Source: CALABS01 sp050260775
GTDB taxonomy: Bacteria > Pseudomonadota > Alphaproteobacteria > Rhodospirillales > Magnetospirillaceae
Length of the DNA: 64,000 bases
Reading direction: 5' to 3'
Assembly: GCA_050260775.1 (NCBI GenBank)
Contig: JBLNCP010000028.1
Coordinates: forward strand, 62,001 to 126,000
Both the position numbers and the translations under genes were made by a program. The notes beneath the pieces are model-generated. The model was not told the origin of the DNA, did not search any database, and saw nothing but the letters and a program-made list of their open reading frames with translations. Of the stretch, positions 49,493-59,700 are shown piece by piece. The stretch's first letter is position 1, and the number at the start of each line of letters is the position of its first letter.

Positions 49493-49570
49493 TCAGATGA
49501 CGTGGAACAGATAGAGCAGCAGCAAGATGGGAAGCGGGATCCCGAGTGCCCATAACAGAATCGCGCGCAT
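49493..49570 (-). CDS. Very small (25-residue) membrane peptide
   Basis: A 25-codon ORF (MRAILLWALGIPLPILLLL, then YLFHVI) preceded by CGGAGG at ideal spacing from the ATG. It encodes a single transmembrane helix with a Pro-rich kink. Peptides of this pattern (MRxILLWLxGIPxPIxxLxxLF) recur in many alpha- and betaproteobacteria, usually annotated as hypothetical or missed. The length suggests a regulator or subunit of a membrane complex. It is transcribed toward the exported hypothetical gene's 3' end. Confidence 0.65.
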   Translation of the reverse strand: MRAILLWALGIPLPILLLLYLFHVI

Positions 49571-49693
49571 CGTCGTGCCTCCGATGGTTCTTTGCTTAAA
49601 CAATCGGCGAGCCGGCTGGTTCCGACGATTGGCGATTCACTGCGCGGAGCGTAGTCTGGGCCCAACGGCGAAATACCTTGGGGGGATCGGTTC

Positions 49694-51061
49694 ATGACCG
49701 CGATGAAGAAGCCCGTGCGCGCCAAGGACCCGCTCGGCCTTGGGCCGGACTTCCTGTGGGGCGCCTCGACCTCGGCCTACCAGATCGAGGGGGCGGCGGC
49801 CGAGGACGGCCGCGGGCCCAGCATCTGGGATATCCATTCCCGCACCCAGGGGCGCACCGCCAACGGCGACACCGGCGACGTGGCCTGCGACCATTACCAC
49901 CGCTGGCCCGAGGACGTCGCCCTGCTCAAGGACCTGGGCGTCGGCGCCTACCGCTTCTCGGTGTCGTGGCCACGGGTGCTGCCGCGGGGCCGCGGGGCGG
50001 TCAACGAAAAGGGCCTCGACTTTTACGACCGCCTGATCGACGCGGTGCTGGCGGCGGGGATCGAGCCGTGGCTGTGCCTGTATCATTGGGACCTGCCGCA
50101 GCGCCTGCATGAGCTGGGCGGCTGGACCAGCCGCGACGTCGCGGGTTGGTTCGCCGACTACGCCACCCTGATCGCCCGGCGGTTCGGTGACCGCGTGCAG
50201 AACTTCGCGACGTTCAACGAGCCCAACGTCTGCACCCTGTTCGGCTATGCCATGACTTGGTGCGCGCCGGCGGCCGAGGACCGGGCCGCCTACCTCAGGG
50301 CCGCGCATCATCTGAACCTCGCCCACGGCGCCGCAGTCGACGTGCTGCGCGACTGGGTGAGCGGGGTAAGGATCGGTTCGATCTACAATCGCCAGGCGGT
50401 GCATCCCGAGGCCGACACCGATGCCGACCGCGCCGCCGCCGCCCAACTCGACGCCCATTGGAACCTGGTCTACGCCGACCCGCAGATCCTCGGGCATTAC
50501 CCCGCCCTGGTCGCGGCTGATTTCGAGCCGTACATGCAGGCCGGCGACCTCGCCCGCATCTGTCGCCCCATGGATTGGTTCGGCGTCAACCATTACGGCC
50601 CGATCTGGGCCAAGGCCGACCCGGCGATGCAGATGGGCTTCGCCTGGGGCGAGGACAAAAAGGCGGTGCCCAATCCCGACATCGGCTGGCCGATCTACCC
50701 CGACGCCTTCACCGAAGAGCTGCTGCTGTGCCACCGGCGCTACAAGCTGCCGGTCTACGTCACCGAGAACGGCTGCGGCCGCGAGGCGGAGCGGGAGGTG
50801 CCCAACGCCGCCGGCCAAGTCGCCGACCCGCACCGGCTGGCCTATCTCAAGCTCTACGCCCGCGCCATGAGCGCCGCGGTCAAGCGCGGCGCTGACGTGC
50901 GCGGCTACTTCATCTGGTCGCTGCTGGACAATTTCGAGTGGGGCTCGGGCTACGGCAACCGCTTCGGCATCGTGCACGTGGACTTCCCCACCGGCACCCG
51001 CCGCAAGAAGGATTCCTTCCACTGGTACCGTGACCTGATCGGCGGCGAGTTCCGGGAGTAG
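49694..51061 (+). CDS. GH1 beta-glucosidase
   Basis: A 455-residue glycoside hydrolase family 1 enzyme with a (beta/alpha)8 barrel. The N-terminal signature FLWGASTSAYQIEGA, acid/base TFNEPN (near residue 178) and nucleophile VTENGCG (near 358) are intact. No signal peptide is present, so it acts on imported oligosaccharides or glycosides in the cytoplasm. The ATG is preceded by GGGGGGATCGG. No sugar transporter is adjacent; the gene stands between unrelated loci, which may indicate acquisition, although codon use does not differ visibly. Confidence 0.95.
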   Translation: MTAMKKPVRAKDPLGLGPDFLWGASTSAYQIEGAAAEDGRGPSIWDIHSRTQGRTANGDTGDVACDHYHRWPEDVALLKDLGVGAYRFSVSWPRVLPRGRGAVNEKGLDFYDRLIDAVLAAGIEPWLCLYHWDLPQRLHELGGWTSRDVAGWFADYATLIARRFGDRVQNFATFNEPNVCTLFGYAMTWCAPAAEDRAAYLRAAHHLNLAHGAAVDVLRDWVSGVRIGSIYNRQAVHPEADTDADRAAAAQLDAHWNLVYADPQILGHYPALVAADFEPYMQAGDLARICRPMDWFGVNHYGPIWAKADPAMQMGFAWGEDKKAVPNPDIGWPIYPDAFTEELLLCHRRYKLPVYVTENGCGREAEREVPNAAGQVADPHRLAYLKLYARAMSAAVKRGADVRGYFIWSLLDNFEWGSGYGNRFGIVHVDFPTGTRRKKDSFHWYRDLIGGEFRE

Positions 51062-51195
51062 CCATCCCGTGAGTTCGAGCGGAGGCGAGGGACGAGAGCC
51101 CTCCTCCCGGTGGTCGTCGGGATGACAAGCCATGTCATCCCGGGGCGAAGCCGAGGGACCTCGTCCGGAGCCGCCCGAGGGACGTCTGAGATCGC
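51062..51195. repeat. Tandem pair of dispersed hairpin repeats, family A/B
   Basis: Two elements are joined. CCATCCCGTGAG...CGTCGGGATGAC is followed by TGTCATCCCGGGGCGAAGCC with GAGGGACCTCGTCCGGAGCCGCC. The second shares the GAGGGACCTCGT core with the copies at 33739 and 61213. They lie between the convergent GH1 and ABC transporter genes. Confidence 0.65.
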
Positions 51196-51198
51196 CCT

Positions 51199-53073
51199 CT
51201 ATTCCTTGCGCTCGCCCTGGCGGCGCATCGGATGCATCAGCCAGTGGCGGAGGTCGAAGGGCGACATCTTGCGGCGGCGGTCCGGCCGCTGCAGCACCGT
51301 CGCCTTGACCTGGACATGGCCGTCCAACGACGGCTCAAGCTCCAGCTTGCGGTCGTGGAAGGCCTCCAGCGCCGAGTGGTAGCCCACGGTGATGACGGTG
51401 GCGGCGGGGAACTCGTCGCGCAGCAGCCGCATCATCTGCTCCTCGCCGTCGGGGTGCAGGCCGTCGGTGGCTTCCTGGATGAAGATCCAGTTGGGCCGGT
51501 GCAGCAGCAGGCGGGCGAAGCCCAGGCGCTGCTGCTCGCCGATGGTCAGCACGTTCTCCCAGGTGTTGGTCTCGTCGAGCCGCGTCAGCAGGTTGCCGAG
51601 ACCGACCCGCTCCAAAGCGACCGTCAGCGTGACGTCGTCGTAGCTGTCGGGACCCGAGGGATAGGCCAGCACGCTCCTGAGGCGCGCGATCGGCAGGTAG
51701 GGCCGTTGCGGCATGAAGAAGATGGAGGCGTTGCACGGCAGCTCTACCCGGCCGCAGCCCCAGGCCCACAGCCCGGCCACCACCTTGAACAGCTTGATGG
51801 CGGCCCCCGGGTCGCCCGAGATCAGCACCCGCTCGCCCTCGGAGATTTCCTGGGTGAAGTTGCTGACCACCACCGAGCCACTGTAGTTGGATACGCAGAC
51901 GTCGCGGAATTCCAGCGCCGGGCGGTCCCCGGTCTCGATGATGATGCCCTGGGTGCGGTCGAGTTCCTGGTGCTGCTTGAGCTCGACCAGGGCGTCGTTG
52001 AGGGCCAGCACGCGCTCGACCGAGGCCTTCCATTCAGCGGCCTTCGACAGATTGTCGACCGGCCAGGACAGGGCCGAGGTCATCTGCTGGAAGGCCTGGG
52101 CGATCTGCATCAGTTCGCCGAGGCCGATGGAGCCGGCGATGTAGCGCGGTGCCGCGATCAGGAACGGGAAGCCGGCCGCCAGCACCGTGTAGGACGACGA
52201 GAACATGAACACCTTGGCGAGCGCCGAGGTCTGGCGGTTGAAGCCGTTGACGACGCCGCGGAACAGGTCGGTGAGGCGGCGGCGCTCGTCGGGCTCGCCG
52301 TGCAGCAACGCGATGGCTTCCGAATTCTCGCGCAGACGCACCAGGCCGAAGCGGAAATTGGCCTCCACCGTCTGGCGCATGTTGACGGTGCGCACCAGTG
52401 GCCGTCCGATGAGGACGGCCGCGGTGGTGCCGGCGGTGGCGTAAAGCATCGACACGAACACCATGTGCCCGGGGATGTCCCAGTCCATGCCGAACAGGGG
52501 GACGGTGATCACGCCGGACAGCGACCACAGGATCTTGGTGAAGCTGATCAGCAGCAGCAAGCAGTAGAACAGCGAATGGGCCAGGTCGATGGCGGCTTCG
52601 GAGGTGTTGCGGATGTCTTCGGCGATGCGGCCGTCCGGGTTGTCGTGTTCGCCCGGCATGTGGGTGACGAGGTAGTGGCGGCCGTCGGCCATCCAGTTGT
52701 CGAGCAACTCGCGCGTCAGCCAGCGCCGCCAGCCGACCTGCAGCCGGCGCTTGGCCATCATGTGGGTCGAGGTGATGGTCATGGCGACCAGCAGGATGCC
52801 GCCCAGCGCCGCGACCTGGACCATCAGGCCGTGCAGCGAGCGCTGTTCGAGGGCGGTGAACAGCCTGGCGCTCCACAGGTTGACCAGGATCGGCACCACG
52901 ACCTGGCACAGCGTCAGCACCACCAGCAGGCTGGTCAGACCGCGCACGCGCCAGCGGTCCTCGGAGTTCCAGTATCCCCCCGCCAACGCCAACAGGCGGC
53001 GGAAGAAGCCGGGCGGACGAAGGGCGCCTTGCCCCCGGTCGCTGGTTACCTCTTGCCCGACATTCACCGTCAT
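51199..53073 (-). CDS. SbmA/BacA/YddA-like ABC half-transporter with degenerate ATPase
   Basis: A 624-residue protein with the SbmA/BacA-type membrane domain (about 35-330; EDRWRVRGL, NMRQTVEANFRFGL, LSWPVDNL blocks) fused to an ATPase domain. The signature is good (LTIGEQQRLGFARLLLHRP), but Walker A reads G420-DPGAAIKLF instead of GPSGSGKST with one residue missing. Walker B reads IFIQEAT instead of LFLDEAT (Asp to Gln near 533). ATP hydrolysis is therefore doubtful. SbmA itself is proton-driven and lacks an ATPase; this protein may be an intermediate state. The start is uncertain (ATG 53073; TTG 53139 possible). Divergent from the MetY fusion. Confidence 0.85.
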   Translation of the reverse strand: MTVNVGQEVTSDRGQGALRPPGFFRRLLALAGGYWNSEDRWRVRGLTSLLVVLTLCQVVVPILVNLWSARLFTALEQRSLHGLMVQVAALGGILLVAMTITSTHMMAKRRLQVGWRRWLTRELLDNWMADGRHYLVTHMPGEHDNPDGRIAEDIRNTSEAAIDLAHSLFYCLLLLISFTKILWSLSGVITVPLFGMDWDIPGHMVFVSMLYATAGTTAAVLIGRPLVRTVNMRQTVEANFRFGLVRLRENSEAIALLHGEPDERRRLTDLFRGVVNGFNRQTSALAKVFMFSSSYTVLAAGFPFLIAAPRYIAGSIGLGELMQIAQAFQQMTSALSWPVDNLSKAAEWKASVERVLALNDALVELKQHQELDRTQGIIIETGDRPALEFRDVCVSNYSGSVVVSNFTQEISEGERVLISGDPGAAIKLFKVVAGLWAWGCGRVELPCNASIFFMPQRPYLPIARLRSVLAYPSGPDSYDDVTLTVALERVGLGNLLTRLDETNTWENVLTIGEQQRLGFARLLLHRPNWIFIQEATDGLHPDGEEQMMRLLRDEFPAATVITVGYHSALEAFHDRKLELEPSLDGHVQVKATVLQRPDRRRKMSPFDLRHWLMHPMRRQGERKE

Positions 53074-53232
53074 TTGATGCTGCGCCGATCCCCCAACTTT
53101 AGCCGTATCATTTATCCCTGATGGATTGGACGGCGGCAAGCGTCATCGGCTGGGGCATGGGTGCGCGGCAACCCTTGACCGCGCCTTGGCAAGTTGGCCA
53201 CCATCGGGGCCCCTCCAGCGTCGAGAGCAAGA

Positions 53233-55041
53233 ATGTCCGAAGACACCCTCGCCCCCATTCCCTATTCCGACGACTTCCTGCGCGGCATCCTGCGCGGCGT
53301 GCGCACCATCGCGGTGGTCGGCGCCAGCGCCAACTGGAACCGGCCGAGCTACTTCGTGACCAAGTACCTGCAGGAGAAGGGCTACCGCGTCATCCCGGTC
53401 AATCCCGGCCTCGACGGGCAGGAGCTGCTGGGCGAACGGGTCTACAAGGACCTCAGCTCGATCCCCGAGCCGGTCGACATGGTCGACGTCTTCCGCAATT
53501 CCGAGGCGGCCGGTCCCATCACCGATGAAGCCGTCGCCATCGGCGCCAAGGTGGTGTGGATGCAGCTGGGCGTGCGCAATGACGCCGCCGCCGCCCGTGC
53601 CGAGGCGGCCGGCCTCAAGGTGGTGATGAACCGCTGCCCCAAGATCGAGTTCGGCCGCCTGGGCGGCGAGCTCGGCTGGTACGGCGTCAATTCGGGGATC
53701 ATCTCCAACAAGCCGCTGGAGGCGCCGCGTCCCAAGCGCGAGCGCGAGGAGAGCACGGCCGGCGGCCCGCCGCCCAAGTACGGGTTCGCCACCAAGGCCA
53801 TCCATTCCGGCGCCGCTCCCGACGCCACCACCGGGGCGCGGACCACGCCGATCTACCAGACGACCTCCTACGTGTTCGAGGACGTCGACCACGCAGCCTC
53901 GCTCTTCAACCTCCACACCTTCGGCTACATCTATTCGCGCCTGACCAATCCCACGGTCAGCGTGCTGGAGGAGCGGGTGGCGGCCCTCGAGAACGGCCGC
54001 GCCGGCGTCGCCGCCGCCTCGGGCCATGCCGCCCAGTTCCTCACCTTCTTCACCCTGCTCGAGCAGGGCGACCATTTCGTGGCCAGCCGCAACCTCTACG
54101 GTGGCTCGCTGACCCAGTTCGGCCAGTCGTTCAAGAAGCTGGGCTGGCACTGCACCTTCGTCGATCCGCGCGATCCCGACAATTTCCGCGCCGCCATCGG
54201 CGAGAAGACCAAGGCGATCTTCATCGAAAGCCTGGCCAATCCCGGCGGCATCGTCGTCGACATCGAGGCGGTGGCCAAGGTGGCGCACGAGGCCGGCATT
54301 CCGCTGATCGTCGACAACACGCTGGCGACCCCCTACCTGTGCCGGCCGCTGGAGTGGGGGGCCGACATCGTCGTCCACTCCACCACCAAGTTCCTGGGCG
54401 GCCATGGCAACTCGGTCGGCGGCGTCGTGGTCGAGTCCGGGCGCTTCAACTGGGCCCAGAACGACAAGTTCCCGTCGCTGACCAAGCCGGAGCCGGCCTA
54501 TCACGGCCTCACCTTCTACGAGACCTTCGGCGACTTCGCCTTCACCACCAAGGCGCGCGCCGTGGCGCTCCGGGATTTCGGGCCCTCCATGGCGCCGATG
54601 AACGCCTTCCTCACCATCACCGGCATCGAGACCCTGCACGTGCGCATGGACCGCCACTGCGCCAACGCGCTCAAGGTGGCACGCTTCCTGGCCGGCCATC
54701 CGGCGGTGGCGTGGGTGAATTACGCCGGGCTCGAGGACAATCCGTTCAACGCCCTGCAGAAGAAGTACCTGCAGAACGGCGCCGGCGCGGTGTTCACCTT
54801 CGGGGTCAAGGGCGGCTACGATGCCGGCGTCAAGGTGGTGGAGCGGGTCAAGCTGTTCAGCCACCTCGCCAATATCGGCGACACCCGCTCGCTGATCATC
54901 CACCCGGCCTCGACCACCCACCGCCAGCTCACCGAGGAGCAGCAGGTCGCCGCCGGCGCCGGTCCCGACGTGATCCGGCTGTCGGTGGGGCTGGAGGACG
55001 CCGACGACCTGGTCCGCGACCTGGAGCAGGCGCTGGCTTAA
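53233..55041 (+). CDS. Fusion of CoA-binding domain and O-acetylhomoserine sulfhydrylase (MetY-like)
   Basis: A 602-residue fusion. Residues 1 to about 150 form a CoA-binding-type Rossmann domain (TIAVVGASANWNRPSYFV, GYRVIPVNPG, MVDVFRN) as in YccU. A linker (GGPPPKYG) leads to a Cys/Met-metabolism PLP enzyme (about 175-602) with PLP Lys in VHSTTKFLGGHGNSVGG and substrate blocks YSRLTNPT and HPASTTHRQL. The second part makes homocysteine from O-acetylhomoserine and sulfide. The N-terminal domain may regulate activity through an acyl-CoA or nucleotide. ATG 53233 is chosen as the start of the first domain. Single gene; upstream gap 159 bases. Confidence 0.92.
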   Translation: MSEDTLAPIPYSDDFLRGILRGVRTIAVVGASANWNRPSYFVTKYLQEKGYRVIPVNPGLDGQELLGERVYKDLSSIPEPVDMVDVFRNSEAAGPITDEAVAIGAKVVWMQLGVRNDAAAARAEAAGLKVVMNRCPKIEFGRLGGELGWYGVNSGIISNKPLEAPRPKREREESTAGGPPPKYGFATKAIHSGAAPDATTGARTTPIYQTTSYVFEDVDHAASLFNLHTFGYIYSRLTNPTVSVLEERVAALENGRAGVAAASGHAAQFLTFFTLLEQGDHFVASRNLYGGSLTQFGQSFKKLGWHCTFVDPRDPDNFRAAIGEKTKAIFIESLANPGGIVVDIEAVAKVAHEAGIPLIVDNTLATPYLCRPLEWGADIVVHSTTKFLGGHGNSVGGVVVESGRFNWAQNDKFPSLTKPEPAYHGLTFYETFGDFAFTTKARAVALRDFGPSMAPMNAFLTITGIETLHVRMDRHCANALKVARFLAGHPAVAWVNYAGLEDNPFNALQKKYLQNGAGAVFTFGVKGGYDAGVKVVERVKLFSHLANIGDTRSLIIHPASTTHRQLTEEQQVAAGAGPDVIRLSVGLEDADDLVRDLEQALA

Positions 55042-55053
55042 GGCGGCGGCCGG

Positions 55054-56673
55054 TCAGGCAGCCTTCACCTCGGCCAGGAAGCCCTCGACCGCCCGCCGCA
55101 ATTCCTCGGCCTGGGCGGCGAGGGTCCGGGAGGCGGCGAGCACCGAGCCCGCCGCCGATCCGGTCTCGCCGGCCACCTGTTGCACCGAGGTGATGGTGCT
55201 GCCCACCTCGGCGGTGCCGGCGGCGGCCTGCTCGACGTTGCGGGCGATTTCCTGGGTGGCCGCCGCCTGCTGCTCGACCGCCGCCGCGATGGCTCCCGCG
55301 ATGCTCGTCACCTCGTCGATGACCGCGCTGATCGAACGGATCGCGTCGACGACGGTACGGGTTTGCTCCTGCACCGCGCCGATCTGCGCCGAGATCTCGT
55401 CGGTGGCCTTGGCCGTCTGGTTGGCGAGGTGCTTGACCTCGTTGGCGACCACTGCGAAGCCTTTGCCGGCATCTCCGGCCCGGGCGGCCTCGATGGTGGC
55501 GTTGAGGGCGAGCAGGTTGGTCTGGCTGGCGATCTCGGTGATCAGGTTGACCACCTCGCCGATGCGCGACGCGGCCTTGGCGAGTTCCCGCACCTTGCCG
55601 TCGGTCTCGCCCGCTTGAGCCGCCGCCCGCCGCGAGATCTCGTTGGAATGGGTGACCTGGCGAGAGATCTCGCTGATGGAGGCCGACAGTTCCTCGGCGG
55701 CGGCGGCGACCGTTTCCACGTTGGTCGAGGCCTGGGTCGCCGCCGCGGCCACCGAGGTCGCCTGCCGGCTGGTCTGGTCCGCCGAGGCCGACAGGCCGGT
55801 GGCCGTCTCGGATAGCTCGCCGGCGGTAGCCGCCACCGCTCCCACCATCTGGCCGGCGGTGGCGTTGAAGGTGCTGGTCGCCCGTTCGATGGTCTCGGCC
55901 CGGCGGGCCCGCAGCAACGCCGCCGTCCGCTCCGCTTCCTCCAGCCGGCGCCGTTCCTCGGCATTGGCGCGGAAGACGGCGAGGGCCTCGGCCATCTGGG
56001 CCACCTCGTCCCTGCCCTCGGCGGCAGGGATGGCGGTGCCGAGGTCACCGCCGGCGATCCCGCGCATCGCGGCGGTCAGCGCGGTCAGAGGCCGGGAGAT
56101 GCCCATGCCGATGCTCCACGCGGCGACAGCCCCCACCACCAGGGCGGCCGCGGCGATGGCCAGGTCGAGCCACTCGCTGGTGCTGGCTTCGCGCTTGCTT
56201 GCTTCCTCGAGCGCCCGCAATTCGGCGAGCTGGCGGGCTTCGATCTCGTCCAGTTTGGCCGAGACCGCTTCGCTGAGGGCGTTGACCTGGGCCAGATTGC
56301 CGGCGCCGCGTTTCAGGTCCGCCAGGGCTGCCTGGTAGGTGTCCAGGTCCTTGGGCAGCGCCTTCAGGGATGAGGCGGCGGCCTTGTCGGCCTCGTCGCT
56401 TGATGCCTGGGCGATGAGGCTGCGCACGGTGGCCAGGGCGGCGTCGCTCTTGTCGAAATCACCGGCGAGGACGTGTCGCTGCAGGTTGGCGAAAGCGTTG
56501 TCGGCCTCCTCGACCAGCAACGCCTCCTCGGCGCGGTCGGAATAGAGGTCGATGGCGGTACGGCCGGAATCGACGCCCAGGCCGCCGATGACGGCGACCG
56601 CGGCCATGAGGGAAAGCACCAGCCCGAAGCCAAGGCCGATACGGCGGGTGATGGTCAGGTCACGGAGACGCAT
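55054..56673 (-). CDS. Transmembrane methyl-accepting chemotaxis protein
   Basis: A 539-residue classical chemoreceptor. A first transmembrane helix (about 10-32), a short helical periplasmic bundle (35-170), a second helix (about 170-192), HAMP (195-250, ISRPLTALTAAMRGIAGGDLG) and a signalling hairpin (EIASQTNLLALNATIEAARA, about 395-414) are all present. No C-terminal CheR-docking pentapeptide is seen. The ligand-binding region is too divergent to name a ligand. It converges with the MetY gene across 12 bases. Confidence 0.94.
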   Translation of the reverse strand: MRLRDLTITRRIGLGFGLVLSLMAAVAVIGGLGVDSGRTAIDLYSDRAEEALLVEEADNAFANLQRHVLAGDFDKSDAALATVRSLIAQASSDEADKAAASSLKALPKDLDTYQAALADLKRGAGNLAQVNALSEAVSAKLDEIEARQLAELRALEEASKREASTSEWLDLAIAAAALVVGAVAAWSIGMGISRPLTALTAAMRGIAGGDLGTAIPAAEGRDEVAQMAEALAVFRANAEERRRLEEAERTAALLRARRAETIERATSTFNATAGQMVGAVAATAGELSETATGLSASADQTSRQATSVAAAATQASTNVETVAAAAEELSASISEISRQVTHSNEISRRAAAQAGETDGKVRELAKAASRIGEVVNLITEIASQTNLLALNATIEAARAGDAGKGFAVVANEVKHLANQTAKATDEISAQIGAVQEQTRTVVDAIRSISAVIDEVTSIAGAIAAAVEQQAAATQEIARNVEQAAAGTAEVGSTITSVQQVAGETGSAAGSVLAASRTLAAQAEELRRAVEGFLAEVKAA

Positions 56674-56743
56674 CGGTAGTTCCTCGGCTTAGCCTTAAGT
56701 TTGTGGGAAGTCTCCGTCCGATTTCGGGCGAATTTGTGGCGCC

Positions 56744-59700
56744 TCACACCGTTCCGAAACCCTTGCCGTCGTCCCTCAGCCACACGTACACCGCCGGGAT
56801 GACCAGCACGGTCAGGAGGGTGGAGGAGGCCAGGCCGAACACCAAGCTGATGGCGAGGCCCTGGAAGATCGGGTCGGCCAGGATGAAGGCGGCGCCGATC
56901 ATGGCGGCGGCGGCGGTCAGCACGATCGGCTTGACGCGGGTGGCGCCGGCGTCCAGCAGTGACTGGCGCAAGGTCGCCCCCTCGGCCAGGCGGTGGCGGA
57001 TGAAGTCGACCAGCAGGATCGAGTTGCGCACGATGATGCCGGCCAGGGCGATGAAGCCGATCATCGAAGTGGCGGTGAACGGCGCCCCGAACAGCATGTG
57101 GCCGAGCACGATGCCGATCAGGGTCAAAGGCACCGGCACCAGGATCACCAAGGGCAGGAGGAAGCTGCCGAACTGGGCCACGACCAGCAGGTAGATGCCG
57201 AGGATGGCGACCGCGAAGGCGGCGCCCATGTCGCGGAAGGTGACGTAGGTGATCTCCCACTCGCCGTCCCACAGCAGGGTGGGCCGGCTCTCGTCGGCGG
57301 GCTGGCCGTGGTATTTGACGGCGATCCCCGCCGGCAGATGGTCCTCGACCGCCAGCATGCCGTAGATGGGCGCCTCGGTGCGGCCCGCCAGCTCGGCCAT
57401 CACCATCTCGGCGAAGCGGCCATCGCGGCGGAAGATGGGCGGGCTGGCCGGCTCGTAGGACACCTGGACCACGTCGCCCAGTTCCACCGTGCCCTTGCGG
57501 GCCGGCACCGGCGTCGTCGCCAGCAGCTCGCCGGGGTGCTGGTCGGAGCGGGGCAGGGCGATGACGATCTCCTTGGGGGTGGCGCCCTCGCCGCGGTGGG
57601 AGTAGCCGACCCGCACGCCGCCCATCAGGGTCTGGATGGTGTCGTAGACCGCCTGCTGCTCGACCCCGAAGAACTCCAGCCGCTCCTGGTCGATGGAGAC
57701 GCGCAGGCGCCGCCAGGGGGTGGACAGGGTGTCGTCGACGTCGACCACGAAGTCGACCTTGCGGAAGGCTTCCCGCACCTGCACCGCGGTGTCCCGGCGC
57801 GCCTCGGGGGTCGGGCCGTAGATCTCGGCCAGCAGGGTCGCCAGCACCGGCGGACCCGGCGGCACCTCGACCACCTTGACCGCGGTACCCTCGGGGGCGG
57901 GCAGGTCCTTCAGCCGCTGGCGCACGTCGAGCGCGATGGCGTGGCTGGCGCGCGAGCGGTCGTGGCGGGATTGGAGGTTGACCTGCAGGTCGCCGAGCTC
58001 GGGCGTGGTCCGCAGGTACGAATGGCGCACCAGGCCGTTGAAGTTGAAGGGGGCGGCGGTGCCGGCGTAGGCCTGCACGCTGGTGAGCTCGGGCAGTCCC
58101 TTCAGGCGCTCGGCCGCGGCGGCCAGCACCCGGTCGGTGTCCTCCAGCGTCGAGCCCTCGGGCAGATCGATCACCACCTGCAGCTCGGACTTGTTGTCGA
58201 AGGGCAGCAGCTTCACCGTCACCGCCTTCAAGGGGAACATGGCCATGGCGGCCAGGGTGGCGACGGTCACCCACAGCAGCAGCTTCTTCGAGCGCGAGCG
58301 TCCCTCCAGCAGCGGCAGGGCGATGCGGCGGTAGAGAGTCCCCAGGCGGTCGGCGTGGCCGTGGTGGGGCTGCTGCCCCCCACTTCCCTTAAGCCGCGAG
58401 CGTCCGGCGATCTTCAGGAGCAGCCACGGGGTGATGATCACCGCCACGAAGAACGAGAACAGCATGGCGGAGGAGGCGTTGGCCGGGATCGGGCTCATGT
58501 AGGGGCCCATCAGGCCCGACACGAACATCATCGGCAGCAGCGCCACCACGATGGTCAGCGTGGCGACGATGGTGGGATTGCCGACCTCGGCCACCGCCTC
58601 GACCGCGACCTGGGTGGCATCCTCGCCCTTTCGCAGCGTCCATCGGCGGACGATATTCTCGACCACCACGATGGCGTCGTCGACCAGGATGCCGATGGAG
58701 AAGATCAGCGCGAACAGGCTGACCCGGTTGATGGTGTAGCCCATCAGCTTCGAAGCGAAGAGCGTCAGCAGTATGGTGGTGGGCACCACCAGCGCCACCA
58801 CCACGCCCTCGCGCCAGCCCAGCGCCCAGGTGATCAGCAGGACGATGGACAGGGTGGCGAGCCCCAGGTGGAACAGCAGCTCGTCGGCCTTGTCGGAGGC
58901 GGTCTCGCCGTAGTTGCGGGTAACGGTGATGGCGACGTCGGCGGGGATCAGGCGCCCCTGGATGGTGTCCAGGCGCTTGAGCACCTGGTCGGCCACCACC
59001 ACCGCGTTGGCGCCGGCCCGCTTGGCGATGGCGAGGCTGACGGCGGGGGTGCGCACCAACGTGCCGTCGGCCGCCTTGACCATGTGCCAGGCGCGATGCT
59101 GCGGCGTCTCGCCGCCGACGACGATGCGGGCGACGTCCTTGACGTAGACCGGGCGGCCGTCGCGGGCGGTCAGCAGCAGGTTGCCGATCTCGGGGCCCTT
59201 GAGCGTCTGCCCGCCCACCACCGGCAGATGGCGCCCGGCCTCGTGCACCGAGCCGACCATGAACGAGCGGTTGGCGTTCTCCACCTTCTGCACCAGCTGG
59301 TTCAAGGTGATGCCGTAGAGCGCCATGCCCTCGGGATCGGGCTCGACCCGGATCTGGTCCTTGCGGCCGCCGACGATGTAGGACAGGCCGACGTCGTCGA
59401 CCTTGACCAGCTCGTGCTGCAGCTCCTCGGCCAGCGTGAACAGGGCGTTGTCGTCCCAGCGCTCCGCCTTCTCCGGGCGCGGGCTGAGCGTCAGGGTGAC
59501 GATGGCCACGTCGTTGATGCCGTGCCCGACGATCAAAGGCTCACGGATGCCGTAGGGGATCTCGGCCATGTGGGCGCGCACCTGCTGGTGCACGCGCAGG
59601 ATGGCGGCGTCCTCGCTGGTGCCGACGTTGAAGCGGGCGGTGACCACCACGCGGTCGTCCGAGGTCTGGGAGTAGACGTGCTCGACGTCGCCGATACCCT

